Of a stretch of DNA of 64,000 bases, positions 8,807 to 18,153 are shown piece by piece. The position numbers and the translations under genes are program-made. The DNA is taken from NCBI RefSeq assembly GCF_900107375.1, contig NZ_FNPT01000005.1, positions 186,001 to 250,000 on the forward strand, read 5' to 3'. The notes beneath the pieces were generated by a model that was given only the letters and a program-made list of their open reading frames with translations, did not search any database and was not told where the DNA came from. Source of the DNA: Lysobacter sp. yr284. Lineage in GTDB: Bacteria; Pseudomonadota; Gammaproteobacteria; Xanthomonadales; Xanthomonadaceae. The number at the start of each line of letters is the position of its first letter. Position 1 is the stretch's first letter.

Positions 8807-11800
8807 GACGCGTCCGCCGCGTCGACGACGCGGTCGATGGCTTCGGCCAGCATCGCGCCGGTGACCGGCTTGCGCAGGAACAGGTCGAACCCGGCGCGGC
8901 GCGCCTGCGGCTCGGCGTCGGCGTCGGCACGCGCGGTCACCGCCACCAGCGGCCGCGCGAAGCCCTGCACGCGCAGTTGCCGGGCGAGGTCGAGGCCGTT
9001 GATGCCGGGCAGGTCGAGGTCGAGCAGGGCCAGGTCGAACCGCGCGGTCGCGGTTTCCGCCAGCGCCGCCAGGCCGTTGGCGACATGGGTGACGCGGTGG
9101 CCGTGCGCGCGCAGCAGGCCGGCGATCACCTCGGCCACGGTGGCGTCGTCCTCGACCAACAGGATCGCGCGCGGCACGCTGCGCTCCGGCGCCACCGGCA
9201 CCCGCGGCGAGTAGCGGTCGCGCGGTTGCGACGGCGCCGGCGGCGCGGCCGCCGGCAGCGGCAGGTCGAGCACGAAGCGCGCGCCCTGCCCGGCCTGGCT
9301 GACCACGCTGACCTGCCCGTCCATCGCCGCGGCCAGCTCCTGGCAGATCGCCAGGCCCAGGCCGCTGCCGCCGTAGCGCGCCGCGGTGCGCGCGCCTTCG
9401 GCCTGTTCGAAGCGGCGGAACAGCCGCGCCTTCTGTTCGTCGTTGAGGCCCGGCCCGGTGTCGCTGACCTCGAAGCGCACGCCCTGCGGCGACAGCGCCT
9501 GCACCCGCAGGCCGACCCGGCCGTGCTCGGTGAACTTGATCGCGTTGCCGAGCAGGTTCATGAGGATCTGGCTGACCCGGTGCGCATCGCCGCGCAGGCC
9601 GGCCGGCGCGTCGGCGGCGATCTCGACCTCGAACGCCAGCCCGCGCTGGCGCGCCAGCGGCTGCATCAGCCCGGCCGCTTCCTCGACCAGCGCGTGCAGG
9701 TCGAACGGGCGGTCCTGCAGTTCCAGCCGGCCCGACTCGATCCGGGCCAGGTCGAGCGCGTCGTTGACCAACCGCAACAGGTGTTCGCCCGCGCGCTTGA
9801 TCGACTCGGTATACCCCCGCTGCTTTTGATCCAACGACGTGTCCAGCAGCAACTCGCTCATCCCCAGCACGCCGGTCATCGGCGTGCGCACCTCGTGCCC
9901 CAGCGTCGCCAGGAACCGGGTCTTGGCCAGCGAGGCCTGCTCGGCCACCTCGCGCTTGTGCACCGCCAGTTGCCACGCGCTGCGCCGGCCCAGGCGGCGC
10001 CGGTAGGCGACCGCAACGATGCCGATCAGGACGATGCCGATCGCGGTGAACACCAGCTGCGCCCAGGTCGAGCGCCACCACGGCGGCTTGACCCGCAACT
10101 CGAAGGCGACCGGTTCGGACCAGATGCCGTCGGCGCCGGCCGCCTTGACCAGCAGCCGGTACTCGCCCGGGTCCAGGCGCGAGAACACCCGCTCGCCGTT
10201 GGCGCGCTGCTCGATCCAGTCCGGGTCGTAGCCCTCCAGCTTGAAGCGGTAGATGTGCGAGCGCGGGTCCAGGAACGACATCAGCCGCGCGACCACGCGG
10301 AAGTCGCGGTCGTCGGATTCCAGTTGCACGCTGCCGCCGGCCGGCGACAGCGCCCAGTCGTCTTCCTCGCGGCGCACGCTGAGGCTTTCCAGCGACAGCC
10401 GCGGCGGCCGCGCGTTCGGGAACGGCGTGTCCAGGTCGAACAGGACCAGACCGTCCAGCGACAGCGCCGCGGCGATGCCGTCGGCGTTGCGGTGCGGCGT
10501 GGTCCGGGTCAGCTCGACGTTGGGAATGCCGTCGCCCAGGCCGAACAGGCGCAGCCGGCGCGCGTCGGGCGAGACCATCAGCAGGCCGCGCGCGGTGGTC
10601 GCCCAGACCGTGCCGTTGCGGCTGGTCAGCAGGCCGGAGACGTTGGTGTCGGGGTAGTCGGCGGTGTTGTCGATGCGCCGTTCCAGGCTGAGCTTGCCGT
10701 CCTTCCAGCGATACGCCTCGAGCGCGCCGGTGCGCGCCAGCCACAGCCGCTGCGGGCCGGCGAAGCTCATCGCCTGGATGTCGGCGAACTCGCCGCCCGG
10801 CACCGCGACGAAGCCGTCGCCGTCCCAACGGTGCAGGCCGGTGCCGCCGGCGAACCAGGGCTGGCCGTCGGGCCCCGGGCGGAAGGTGCCGGGGCTGGTC
10901 AGGAAGCCGGCGGTGGCCAGCGTGCGCTCGATCGGGCCGGGCGCCAGTTCCTCGCCGTCGGCGCTGTAGCGGTGCACGCTGCCGTCGGACAGCCAGATCC
11001 ACAGCCCGCCGTCGGCCTGTTCGTGCAGGAACCACACCGTGCCCTGCAGGCGCGGGCGCTGCGGGTCCAGCGGCCAGCTGCGGCCCTGGCCGCTGGCCGG
11101 GTCGAACAGCACCAGGCCGCCGGAGTGGCCGATCCACAGCCGCCCGTCCGGGCGCGCGTACAGCGTGTGCATCCACTTCAGGCCCAACTCGCGGCTGCCC
11201 ACCACCGGTTCCAGCGTGCCGCTGCCGGCGCGCAGGCGGTACAAGTCGGTGGCGGTGAGCATCCAGAAGCCGCCGTCGCCGTCGGGGGCGACGTCGCGCG
11301 CGTCGAGCCGGTCGATCTGGCGGCCGCCGACCGAGGTCACCGAGGCGAAGCGGTTCCAGTCCGGCGGCAGGTAGACCAGGCCCTGCGAATAGGTGATCAG
11401 CCAGATTCCGCCTTCTTCGTCGCGCAGCATCTGCAGCACGCCGCTGCGGTAGTCCCACAGGCCGTCGCCGGCGTCGTCCTGGAGCAGGCGCACGTTGTCG
11501 TCGGCGTCGACCCGGTACAGGCCGGCGGTGGTGCCGATCCAGCGGCCGCCGGACAGGTCGCTGATGACGATGGCGTTGCTGGCGTCCTCGCCGAGCTTCC
11601 ACGGCGGCCGGGTCATGCGGTCGTCGGCGCCGAGCCGGAACAGCCCGCCGCTGGTGCCGACCCAGATCGAACCGTCGGCGTCCTGCGACAGTTCGCCCAC
11701 GCCCAGGCCGGCGGTCTCGTCGCGGCCGATGCGTGCGAAGCGGCACTGGTCGTAGCGCGCCAGGCCGTTGGCGGTGCCGACCAGCAGGCGCCCGCGCGGA

Positions 11801-12369
11801 TCGGCCATCAGCGCGGTGACCGGCCCGCGCGGCAGCCGCGCGGCGGCGCCGGCGCCGGGCACGAAGCGCTCCACGCTGCGGCCGTCGGGCGCGATGCGGC
11901 ACAGCAGGCCGTCGGAGGTCGCGGTCCAGATGGTCCCGTCCGGGGTGCCGGTGAGGAAGGTGACGTTGTCGCTGCAGCTGGCGTTGGCGCCGTCGAAGGA
12001 GATGCGCTCGAATTCCTTGCGGTCGGCGCCGAGCCAGCTCAGGCCGTCGCGGCTGGCGACCCAGACGCGGTCGCCCGAATCGATGTAGAGGTCTTCGAGC
12101 ATGTTGTCCGGCAGCGAGCCGGACAGGCCGATGATGTGGCGCCACAGGGTGAACTCGACGCCGTCGTAGCGCGCCAGCCCGTCCTCGGTGGCCATCCACA
12201 GGTAGCCCTGGTGGTCGAGCTCGGCGGCGACCACCGACTTGGGCAGGCCCTGTTCCTGGCCGAAGCGGCGGAAGCGCGGGGTTTCCGGCAGGCGCGCCTG
12301 GGCCTGCTCGACGCATTGCACCGCGCACAGCGCCAGCATCAGGAGCAAGCCACAACAACGTCCCAGCAC
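8803..12369 (-). CDS. Hybrid sensor kinase with periplasmic propeller, copy B
   Basis: 1,188-residue paralogue of its two neighbours with the same order: signal sequence (LLLMLALCAVQCVEQAQA), periplasmic propeller blades, Y_Y_Y-like domain, membrane helix at about 769-790, HisKA with His825, HATPase and a receiver domain with Asp1117. The GTG at 12369 is chosen because AGGAGGAG sits a few bases upstream; the reading frame before it is arginine-rich noise reaching into a repeat. The sensor half is clearly divergent from copies A and C, while the kinase half is similar. It overlaps copy A by 4 bp. The propeller may bind an extracellular polymer or oligosaccharide, by analogy with Bacteroidetes hybrid sensors, but that is inference. 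Confidence 0.9.
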   Translation of the reverse strand: MLGRCCGLLLMLALCAVQCVEQAQARLPETPRFRRFGQEQGLPKSVVAAELDHQGYLWMATEDGLARYDGVEFTLWRHIIGLSGSLPDNMLEDLYIDSGDRVWVASRDGLSWLGADRKEFERISFDGANASCSDNVTFLTGTPDGTIWTATSDGLLCRIAPDGRSVERFVPGAGAAARLPRGPVTALMADPRGRLLVGTANGLARYDQCRFARIGRDETAGLGVGELSQDADGSIWVGTSGGLFRLGADDRMTRPPWKLGEDASNAIVISDLSGGRWIGTTAGLYRVDADDNVRLLQDDAGDGLWDYRSGVLQMLRDEEGGIWLITYSQGLVYLPPDWNRFASVTSVGGRQIDRLDARDVAPDGDGGFWMLTATDLYRLRAGSGTLEPVVGSRELGLKWMHTLYARPDGRLWIGHSGGLVLFDPASGQGRSWPLDPQRPRLQGTVWFLHEQADGGLWIWLSDGSVHRYSADGEELAPGPIERTLATAGFLTSPGTFRPGPDGQPWFAGGTGLHRWDGDGFVAVPGGEFADIQAMSFAGPQRLWLARTGALEAYRWKDGKLSLERRIDNTADYPDTNVSGLLTSRNGTVWATTARGLLMVSPDARRLRLFGLGDGIPNVELTRTTPHRNADGIAAALSLDGLVLFDLDTPFPNARPPRLSLESLSVRREEDDWALSPAGGSVQLESDDRDFRVVARLMSFLDPRSHIYRFKLEGYDPDWIEQRANGERVFSRLDPGEYRLLVKAAGADGIWSEPVAFELRVKPPWWRSTWAQLVFTAIGIVLIGIVAVAYRRRLGRRSAWQLAVHKREVAEQASLAKTRFLATLGHEVRTPMTGVLGMSELLLDTSLDQKQRGYTESIKRAGEHLLRLVNDALDLARIESGRLELQDRPFDLHALVEEAAGLMQPLARQRGLAFEVEIAADAPAGLRGDAHRVSQILMNLLGNAIKFTEHGRVGLRVQALSPQGVRFEVSDTGPGLNDEQKARLFRRFEQAEGARTAARYGGSGLGLAICQELAAAMDGQVSVVSQAGQGARFVLDLPLPAAAPPAPSQPRDRYSPRVPVAPERSVPRAILLVEDDATVAEVIAGLLRAHGHRVTHVANGLAALAETATARFDLALLDLDLPGINGLDLARQLRVQGFARPLVAVTARADADAEPQARRAGFDLFLRKPVTGAMLAEAIDRVVDAADAS

Positions 12370-12707
12370 GGGGCTCCTCCTGGAACGCGAGCGATTGAGT
12401 CCCGGAAAGGCCGGTGCGCGTATCGTCGCAACGGGGGGAAGCGGGCGCAAGCGCGCGGCCTCGGCGCCGAATGCGCTGGCGGTCACAACCGCGCGGCGGG
12501 CTGAGCGCAAAGCGTCGGGCCTGAAGGCCCTCCCACAACAGCATCGGGCCCGAAACAGCGCGGGGCCGGCGGCATTGCGCGCAGGGCCAGGCTCTTGTGG
12601 GAGAGCCTTGGCACTTGCTGGGAGAGCCTTGGCACTTGCTGGGAGGGCCTTGGCTCTTGTGGGACGACCTTCAGGCCCGACGCTTTGCGCTCAGCCCGCC
12701 CGCACCC
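12370..12707. repeat. Intergenic gap with an inverted-repeat element
   Basis: Gap between kinase copies B and C. It holds two near-identical inverted arms of about 41 bp, at 12498-12538 and 12657-12699. Each joins GGGCTGAGCGCAAAGC to the common REP hairpin. Between the arms, at 12594-12676, are four tandem copies of a 20-21-bp unit containing GGGAGAGCCTTGG. The rest, 12370-12497, holds the Shine-Dalgarno of copy B and no recognisable gene. The arrangement resembles a small non-coding element built from REP units. Confidence 0.75.
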
Positions 12708-15700
12708 TCACGCCTCGCGCTCGAACAACGCCCGCAGCGCCTCGGCCAGCATCGCGCCGGTCACCGGCTTGCGCAGGAAGCGGTCGAAGCCGGCCTTCGC
12801 CGCCTGCGGTTCGGCGTCGGCATCGGCGCGCGCGGTCACCGCCACCAGCGGTTGGGCGAAACCTTGCGCGCGCAGCTGGCGGGCGAGGTCGAGGCCGTTG
12901 ATGCCGGGCAGGTCGAGATCGAGCAGGGCCAGGTCGAAGCGCGCGGTCGCCACTTCGGCCAGCGCGGCCAGGCCGTTGGCGACGTGGGTGACGCGGTGGC
13001 CCTGGGTGCGCAGCAGGCCGGCGATGACCTCGGCCACGGTCGGATCGTCCTCCACCAGCAGCACCGCGCGCGGCCCGACGTGCGGCCGCGCCAGCTTCGG
13101 TTCGTTCGCTGCGGCGCTGTGCGCCGGCGGCTCGGCCTGCGCCAGCGGCAGGTCGAACACGAAGCGCGCGCCCTGCCCCGGTTCGCTGTGCACCGCGATC
13201 AGGCCTTCCATCGCCGCCGCCAGTTCCTGGCTGATCGCCAGGCCCAGGCCGCTGCCGCCGTAACGCGCCGCGGTGCGCGCGCCCTCGGCCTGCTCGAAGC
13301 GGCGGAACAAGCGCTGCTTCTGTTCTTCGTTGAGGCCCGGGCCGGTGTCGCTGACCTCGAAACGCACGCCCTGCGGGCTCAGCCGCTCGACCCGCAGGCC
13401 GACGGAGCCGGTATCGGTGAACTTGATCGCGTTGCCGAGCAGGTTCAGCAGGATCTGGCACACCCGGCTCTGGTCGCCGCGCAGCCCGGCCGGCGCATCG
13501 GCGTCGACGTCGACCTGGAAACGCAGCCCGCGCTGCTGCGCCAGCGGCCGCATCAGGTCGGCCGCCTGCGCCACCAGCGCGCGCAGGTCGAAGGGCTCGT
13601 GCGCCAGCTCGAGCTTGCCCGATTCGATTCGCGCCAAATCCAGCGCGTCGTTGACCAAACGCAACAGGTGCTCGCCCGCGCGCCGGATCGATTCGGTGTA
13701 GCCGCGCTGCTTCTGGTCCAGCGGCGTGTCCAGCAACAACTCGCTCATGCCCAGCACGCCGGTCATCGGCGTGCGCACCTCGTGCCCCAGCGTCGCCAGG
13801 AACCGGGTCTTGGCCAGCGAGGCCTGCTTGGCCACTTCGCGCTCGTGCTCGGCGCGCTGCCAGTTGAGCCGCCGCGCCAGCCGCCGCCGGTACGCCATCG
13901 TCGCCCACCACGCCGCCAGCGCGATCAGGCCCAGCAGCGCCGCCAGCGCCGGCGGCGTGCGCCACCACGGCGGCCGCACGTTGAATTCCAGGGTCCGCTC
14001 CAGCGCGGCGTTGCCGTTGGCGTCGACCGCGCGCGCGCGCAGCACGTAGCTGCCCGGCGGCAGGCCGGCGAACACCCGCTCGCCGCTTTCGCCGACCGCG
14101 ACCCAGTCGCTGTCGTAGCCCTCCAGCCAGGTGTAGTAGCGGTTGGCCTGCGGATCGTCGAACGAGAGCAGGCGCAACTGCACGCGCATCTCGCGGTCGT
14201 CCGGCGCCAGCGTCGGCAGCGCTTCGTAGCGCGAGGCGCGCTCGGACCCCGACGGCCGCACCGGCCGGTGCAGCGGCAGCGGCACCCAGCGGCCGTGGCG
14301 GCGCACGTCGAGCTGGTGCCACACCAGCCGCGGCTGGCGCGCGGCCGGGTCCGGCCAGGCGGTGTCGATCAACACCACGCTGCCGTCCGACAGCGACGCG
14401 GCCAGGGTGCCGTCGGCGGTCAGCACGCTGGTGCGGCGCAGGAACTCCTGGCTGCTCATGCCGTCCTGCACGCCGAAGCGGCGCAGGCGCTGGGCCTTGG
14501 GGTCCCAGCGGAACAGGCCGCGCGCGGTCGGCAGCCACAGCCGCCCGTCGCGGTCGCGGAACAGGCCGGTGCCTTCCACCGCCGGAATGCCGCGCTCGAC
14601 CCCGGCGCGTTCGCGCAGCTGCCAGCGCCCGCCCTCGCGCCGGTAGTGCTCCAGGCCGTTGAGGCGCTGCAGCCACAGGCTGTCGGCGTTTTCGAACACG
14701 AAGCCGAACACGCGGTCGCCGGGCAGGCCCGGCACCGCGGCCATGACGTTGCGCGCGGCGTCGCGGCGCAACAGGCCCTCGCCCGAGGCGATCCACAGCG
14801 CGCCGTCGGGGGCGAAGCCGATCGCGTCGAAGTCGCCGTTGCCGATGCCCTGCTGCGGGCCGACCGCGATCGTCGCCAGCACCTTGCCGGTGTCGGGATC
14901 GCGCTGCTGCAGCCCTTGGGTGAGGTAGGAAATCCACAGCGTGCCGTCGGGCGCGATCGCGACCCGGTCGGGTTCGCCGGGCAGCACCGGGTCTTGCGCC
15001 GAATCGTCGCTCCAGTCGCGCCAGGCGCCGGAGGGATCGATCCGCACCAGGTTGTTGCGGCTGGTGGCGATCCACAGCCGGCCGCGGCGGTCCTCGACCG
15101 CGGTGTTGGGGATGCCGCCCTTGCCGAGCGCATCGTGCGGGCCGTCGGCGACCGGCTCGACCACGCCGTCCTGGCCCAGCCGCTCGATCTCGCCGCGCGC
15201 GCCGATCAGCCAGAAGCCGCCGCGCGCCGACGGCGCCAGCGCGGTGTACAGCTCGCTGCTGAGGGTGCCGCGCTCGCGCGAATACTGGGCGATGCGGCGC
15301 CAGTCCGGGCGCAGGTAGCCGACCCCGACGCCGGCCAGCGGGAACCAGAACGAGCCGTCGTCCTGGCCCAGGATCTGCTGCACCGGCCGCGCCGGCCGCG
15401 CCGGGCCCAGCGCCATCGGCGCCGGCACCGTCTGCGGCGTGGCCCGCCAGATGCTGCGCTGGGTGCCGATCCAGAAACTGCCGTCGCGGTCCGGCGCCAG
15501 GCTCAGCACCGCGTTGAGCTGGGCGAACATCACCGAATAGTCCGGATCGCTCCAGCGCCCGTCGCGCTCGCGCCGGTGCAGGCCGGTCTTGCTGCCGACC
15601 CACAGCGCATCGCCGACCGGGGCCATGGTGAACACCCACGGCGCCGGGTCGTCGCCGGGCAGCGGGTAGCGCTCGAAATCGCTGCCGGTCCAGCGCGCCA

Positions 15701-16331
15701 GGCCCTTGAACGTGCCGATCCACAACTCGCCGCGGTCGTCGAAGGCCAGCGACAGCACGGTCGAGGACGGCAGGCTGCGCGGGTCGCCGTCCTTGGGCAT
15801 GAAGCGCTCGATCCGGCCGTTGCGGTCGATCCGGTGCAGGCCGCCGCCGTAGGTGCCGAACCAGACCTCGCCGTTGCGGCTGGCCACGCTGAAGGTGTCG
15901 TCGCTGCCGATCTGCGGATGCGCGGTGCGGCTGTACTGGACGAAGCCCTCGCGGCGCGCGTCCATCATGCTCAGCCCGCGGCCCTCGGCGGCGACCCAGA
16001 TGCGGTCGCGGTCGTCGACGGTGACCAGGGCCAGGTCGTTGCCGGGCAGCGAAGCCGGATCGCCGGGCACATGCCGCCACACCTTCATGCCGACGCCGTC
16101 GTAGCGCGCCAGGCCATCGGTGGTGGCCAGCCACAGGTAGCCGGCGTGATCGAAGGCCATGCCGTTGACCTTGCTCGACGGCAGGCCGTCGGCGACGCCG
16201 ATGATGCGCGCGCGCGGCGCCTCGGGCACGCCGGCCGCGGCCCAGGCGGGCGCGAGCGCGGCCACCGCCACGGCCACCATGGCCAGGCAGGCGCACCATC
16301 GCGGCCTTCCCCGTATCAGCGCTTGCAGCAT
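12708..16331 (-). CDS. Hybrid sensor kinase with periplasmic propeller, copy C
   Basis: 1,207-residue inner-membrane hybrid kinase. The signal peptide is MLQALIRGRPRWCACLAMV followed by an alanine-rich core ending AWAAAG. Next come propeller blades (HAGYLWLATTDGLARYDG and further LWIGT repeats), a Y_Y_Y-like domain, a membrane helix at about 790-812, HisKA with His850, HATPase with all boxes, and a receiver domain with Asp1138. The ATG at 16331 has GAGGG eight bases upstream. The segment from the membrane-proximal WQRAEHEREVAKQ through HisKA matches copy A residue for residue over more than 100 positions. It is separated from copy B by the repeat element at 12.5 kb, so it may be a separate transcript. 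Confidence 0.9.
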   Translation of the reverse strand: MLQALIRGRPRWCACLAMVAVAVAALAPAWAAAGVPEAPRARIIGVADGLPSSKVNGMAFDHAGYLWLATTDGLARYDGVGMKVWRHVPGDPASLPGNDLALVTVDDRDRIWVAAEGRGLSMMDARREGFVQYSRTAHPQIGSDDTFSVASRNGEVWFGTYGGGLHRIDRNGRIERFMPKDGDPRSLPSSTVLSLAFDDRGELWIGTFKGLARWTGSDFERYPLPGDDPAPWVFTMAPVGDALWVGSKTGLHRRERDGRWSDPDYSVMFAQLNAVLSLAPDRDGSFWIGTQRSIWRATPQTVPAPMALGPARPARPVQQILGQDDGSFWFPLAGVGVGYLRPDWRRIAQYSRERGTLSSELYTALAPSARGGFWLIGARGEIERLGQDGVVEPVADGPHDALGKGGIPNTAVEDRRGRLWIATSRNNLVRIDPSGAWRDWSDDSAQDPVLPGEPDRVAIAPDGTLWISYLTQGLQQRDPDTGKVLATIAVGPQQGIGNGDFDAIGFAPDGALWIASGEGLLRRDAARNVMAAVPGLPGDRVFGFVFENADSLWLQRLNGLEHYRREGGRWQLRERAGVERGIPAVEGTGLFRDRDGRLWLPTARGLFRWDPKAQRLRRFGVQDGMSSQEFLRRTSVLTADGTLAASLSDGSVVLIDTAWPDPAARQPRLVWHQLDVRRHGRWVPLPLHRPVRPSGSERASRYEALPTLAPDDREMRVQLRLLSFDDPQANRYYTWLEGYDSDWVAVGESGERVFAGLPPGSYVLRARAVDANGNAALERTLEFNVRPPWWRTPPALAALLGLIALAAWWATMAYRRRLARRLNWQRAEHEREVAKQASLAKTRFLATLGHEVRTPMTGVLGMSELLLDTPLDQKQRGYTESIRRAGEHLLRLVNDALDLARIESGKLELAHEPFDLRALVAQAADLMRPLAQQRGLRFQVDVDADAPAGLRGDQSRVCQILLNLLGNAIKFTDTGSVGLRVERLSPQGVRFEVSDTGPGLNEEQKQRLFRRFEQAEGARTAARYGGSGLGLAISQELAAAMEGLIAVHSEPGQGARFVFDLPLAQAEPPAHSAAANEPKLARPHVGPRAVLLVEDDPTVAEVIAGLLRTQGHRVTHVANGLAALAEVATARFDLALLDLDLPGINGLDLARQLRAQGFAQPLVAVTARADADAEPQAAKAGFDRFLRKPVTGAMLAEALRALFEREA

Positions 16332-16663
16332 CCGGTTCCCTCGCACAATGAAACAAGCCATCCTGGCAGCGCGCCGGCTGCGCCGGGAGCAGCGAAACTG
16401 ACGCCTCGCTGACACTGGGCTGACCACATTCTGGCATCCGGATTACGGTTTCGCCGGTCCGGCTGCGACATATTCCCCTGGCATAAGGCTCGGCGATAAC
16501 CGCATCGGCAGGCAAGTCGCGAAACCGCGGCCCTGTCGCGCCGCACCGGCGCGACGCCCCCGGGCGCCGCCGCGGCCCGGGTCGAAACGGAGCGTTGCGC
16601 GCGCCTGGACACGGCCTTGCGCCGCTGTGCCTAGAATCCCTGCCGAACCTTGCCGGAGCTGCC
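16332..16663. other. Divergent intergenic region between kinase C and yceI
   Basis: No gene is visible in these 332 bp. It must carry the promoters for kinase C (minus) and the yceI operon (plus). For the plus strand, TAGAAT at 16632-16637 is a reasonable -10, giving a leader of about 20 bases to the ATG at 16664. I found no convincing -35 and no clear promoter for the minus strand. Confidence 0.4.
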
Positions 16664-17488
16664 ATGTCTCTCAATCGTCCCTGCGCCATCGTGCTGGCCG
16701 CGCTCGCCGCATTCGCCGGCGCCGCGACCGCGACGCCGGCGGGCGCGCAGCGGGCAGACGCCGAGCCGGCGGCCAAGCCGGCCGCCGCGGCGGCGGACGC
16801 GCGGACCGCGGCGGCCCCGGCCGCCAAGGCCGATCCGGGCACCTACGGCTTCGATCCGGTCCACACCCGGGTCATGTTCGCGCTGTCGCATGCCGGCTTC
16901 TCCCAGGCCATCGGCACCGTCTCCGGCGCCGCCGGCACCCTGCGCTTCGACCCGGCCGACTGGCGCGGCGCCCATCTCGACGTACAGGTGCCGCTGACCC
17001 GGCTCGACCTGGGCGACGGCAAATGGAACAAGGCCGCGCTGGCGCGCAACCTGCTCGACGGCAAGCGCTGGCCGAGCGCGCGCTTCGTCTCTGAGCGGGT
17101 CGAACCGGCCGCCGGCGACCCGCAGCGCTTCGAGGTCTGCGGCACCTTGAGCCTGCACGGCGTCGACGGCCCGCTGTGCCTGCAGGTCAAGTTCAACCAG
17201 CTCAAGCGCCATCCGCTGCCGCCGTTCCACCGCACCGCCGGCTTCTCCGCCACCGCTACGCTCAGCCGCGCCGCGTTCGGCATCGACGCGTGGAAGTCGG
17301 TGATCGGCGACGAGGTCGAGCTGCGCATCGAAGCCGAAGCGGTGCGCGACAAATACGTAGGCGATTCTCCCCAGGGCGCGGCCGAGGCCGGCGCCGGCGA
17401 AGACGACGCCCGCCAGGATTCCGTGCGACCCGATCCCGCACCGCCCACCCCCGCCAACGCTCAGCCCGAACCGGAGCCCCGCCGATGA
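16664..17488 (+). CDS. YceI-family periplasmic protein, long form (274 aa)
   Basis: YceI proteins are lipocalin-like periplasmic beta-barrels that bind isoprenoids such as quinones. The start is ATG 16664 (MSLNRPCAIV) with GGAG upstream. A signal peptide ends near ATPAGA, followed by an alanine/lysine-rich linker to about residue 60. The domain starts GTYGFDPVHTRVMFALSHAGFS, and the DPxHT pattern is typical. It continues with FEVCGTLSLHGV and a C-terminal FGIDAWKSVIGDEVEL. A charged proline-rich tail of about 40 residues follows, which is unusual for the family. The TGA overlaps the start of the cytochrome b561 gene (ATGA), so the two are translationally coupled. Confidence 0.9.
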   Translation: MSLNRPCAIVLAALAAFAGAATATPAGAQRADAEPAAKPAAAAADARTAAAPAAKADPGTYGFDPVHTRVMFALSHAGFSQAIGTVSGAAGTLRFDPADWRGAHLDVQVPLTRLDLGDGKWNKAALARNLLDGKRWPSARFVSERVEPAAGDPQRFEVCGTLSLHGVDGPLCLQVKFNQLKRHPLPPFHRTAGFSATATLSRAAFGIDAWKSVIGDEVELRIEAEAVRDKYVGDSPQGAAEAGAGEDDARQDSVRPDPAPPTPANAQPEPEPRR

Positions 17489-18153
17489 CCTTGAAGAACA
17501 CCGCCGACCGATGGGGCGCCGTCAGCCAGTCGCTGCACTGGCTGATCGTCTTGCTGATCGCGGCCATCGCCGTCATCGGCCTGACCATGACCGACATGCA
17601 CAACGGGCCGTCGAAGATCAAGATCTACGCCCTGCACAAATCGCTCGGCCTGACCCTGCTGACGCTGGTGACGCTGCGCTTGCTGTGGCGCATCTACGCC
17701 GGCGCGCCCGCGCCGGTGGCCGGCACCCCGCACTGGCAGGAACGCATCGCCTCGCTGACCCACTGGGCGCTGTACGCGCTGATGTTCGCGCTGCCGCTGT
17801 CGGGCTGGCTGTTCAATTCCACCGCCGGCTACCCGCTGCAGTACTTCGGCCTGTTCAACCTGCCCAAGCTCGCCGCGCGCAACGAAGAACTGGCCCAGCT
17901 GACCCGCAACCTGCACGAAACCGGCTTCTGGCTGCTGCTGGCGCTGGTGCTGGCGCATGCGGCGGCCGCGTTCTACCACCACCTGTTCCAGAACGACGCC
18001 ACCCTGACCCGGATGCTGCCGGGCCGGCGCCGCAGCTACGACGCCATCGCCGACGCCGCCAACGGCCACGGCGCGTCCAGCGCCGACGCCCCAGCCCCGC
18101 TCGCGTCCACCGTTTCCGCCCCCGCTTCCCCGGAGAACCGCAATGCGCCTTAA
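17485..18153 (+). CDS. Cytochrome b561-family protein
   Basis: Four-helix di-haem integral membrane protein, probably passing electrons between ubiquinol and a periplasmic partner. Of its 222 residues, the helices lie at about 15-35, 50-70, 90-110 and 145-170. Candidate haem ligands are His15 in SLHWLIVLL, the His in ALHKSLGLT, and the histidines in LHETGFW and HAAAAFYHHLF. The last 50 residues are a hydrophilic alanine/proline-rich tail. The start ATG 17485 overlaps the yceI stop by 4 bp, and its 3' end overlaps the second yceI gene by 11 bp. Such cyb561/yceI pairing recurs in proteobacteria. Confidence 0.92.
   Translation: MTLKNTADRWGAVSQSLHWLIVLLIAAIAVIGLTMTDMHNGPSKIKIYALHKSLGLTLLTLVTLRLLWRIYAGAPAPVAGTPHWQERIASLTHWALYALMFALPLSGWLFNSTAGYPLQYFGLFNLPKLAARNEELAQLTRNLHETGFWLLLALVLAHAAAAFYHHLFQNDATLTRMLPGRRRSYDAIADAANGHGASSADAPAPLASTVSAPASPENRNAP

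Noticed and set aside
5063-9214. Very long plus-strand reading frame opposite kinase A, with Gln/Ala/Arg-rich translation
   Set aside because: It is the antisense shadow of a high-GC gene. The minus-strand frame has full domain structure, the plus-strand one has low complexity and no motif.
5141-12544. A 2,467-residue fusion of two kinases in one frame
   Set aside because: Its first half is the wrong frame of kinase B. The true kinase B ends at 8803 in another frame, and kinase A starts at the GTGA overlap.
12595-13263. Plus-strand frame encoding repeated WESLGTC peptides
   Set aside because: The repeats come from the 21-bp tandem of the REP-derived element, and the rest is antisense to kinase C.
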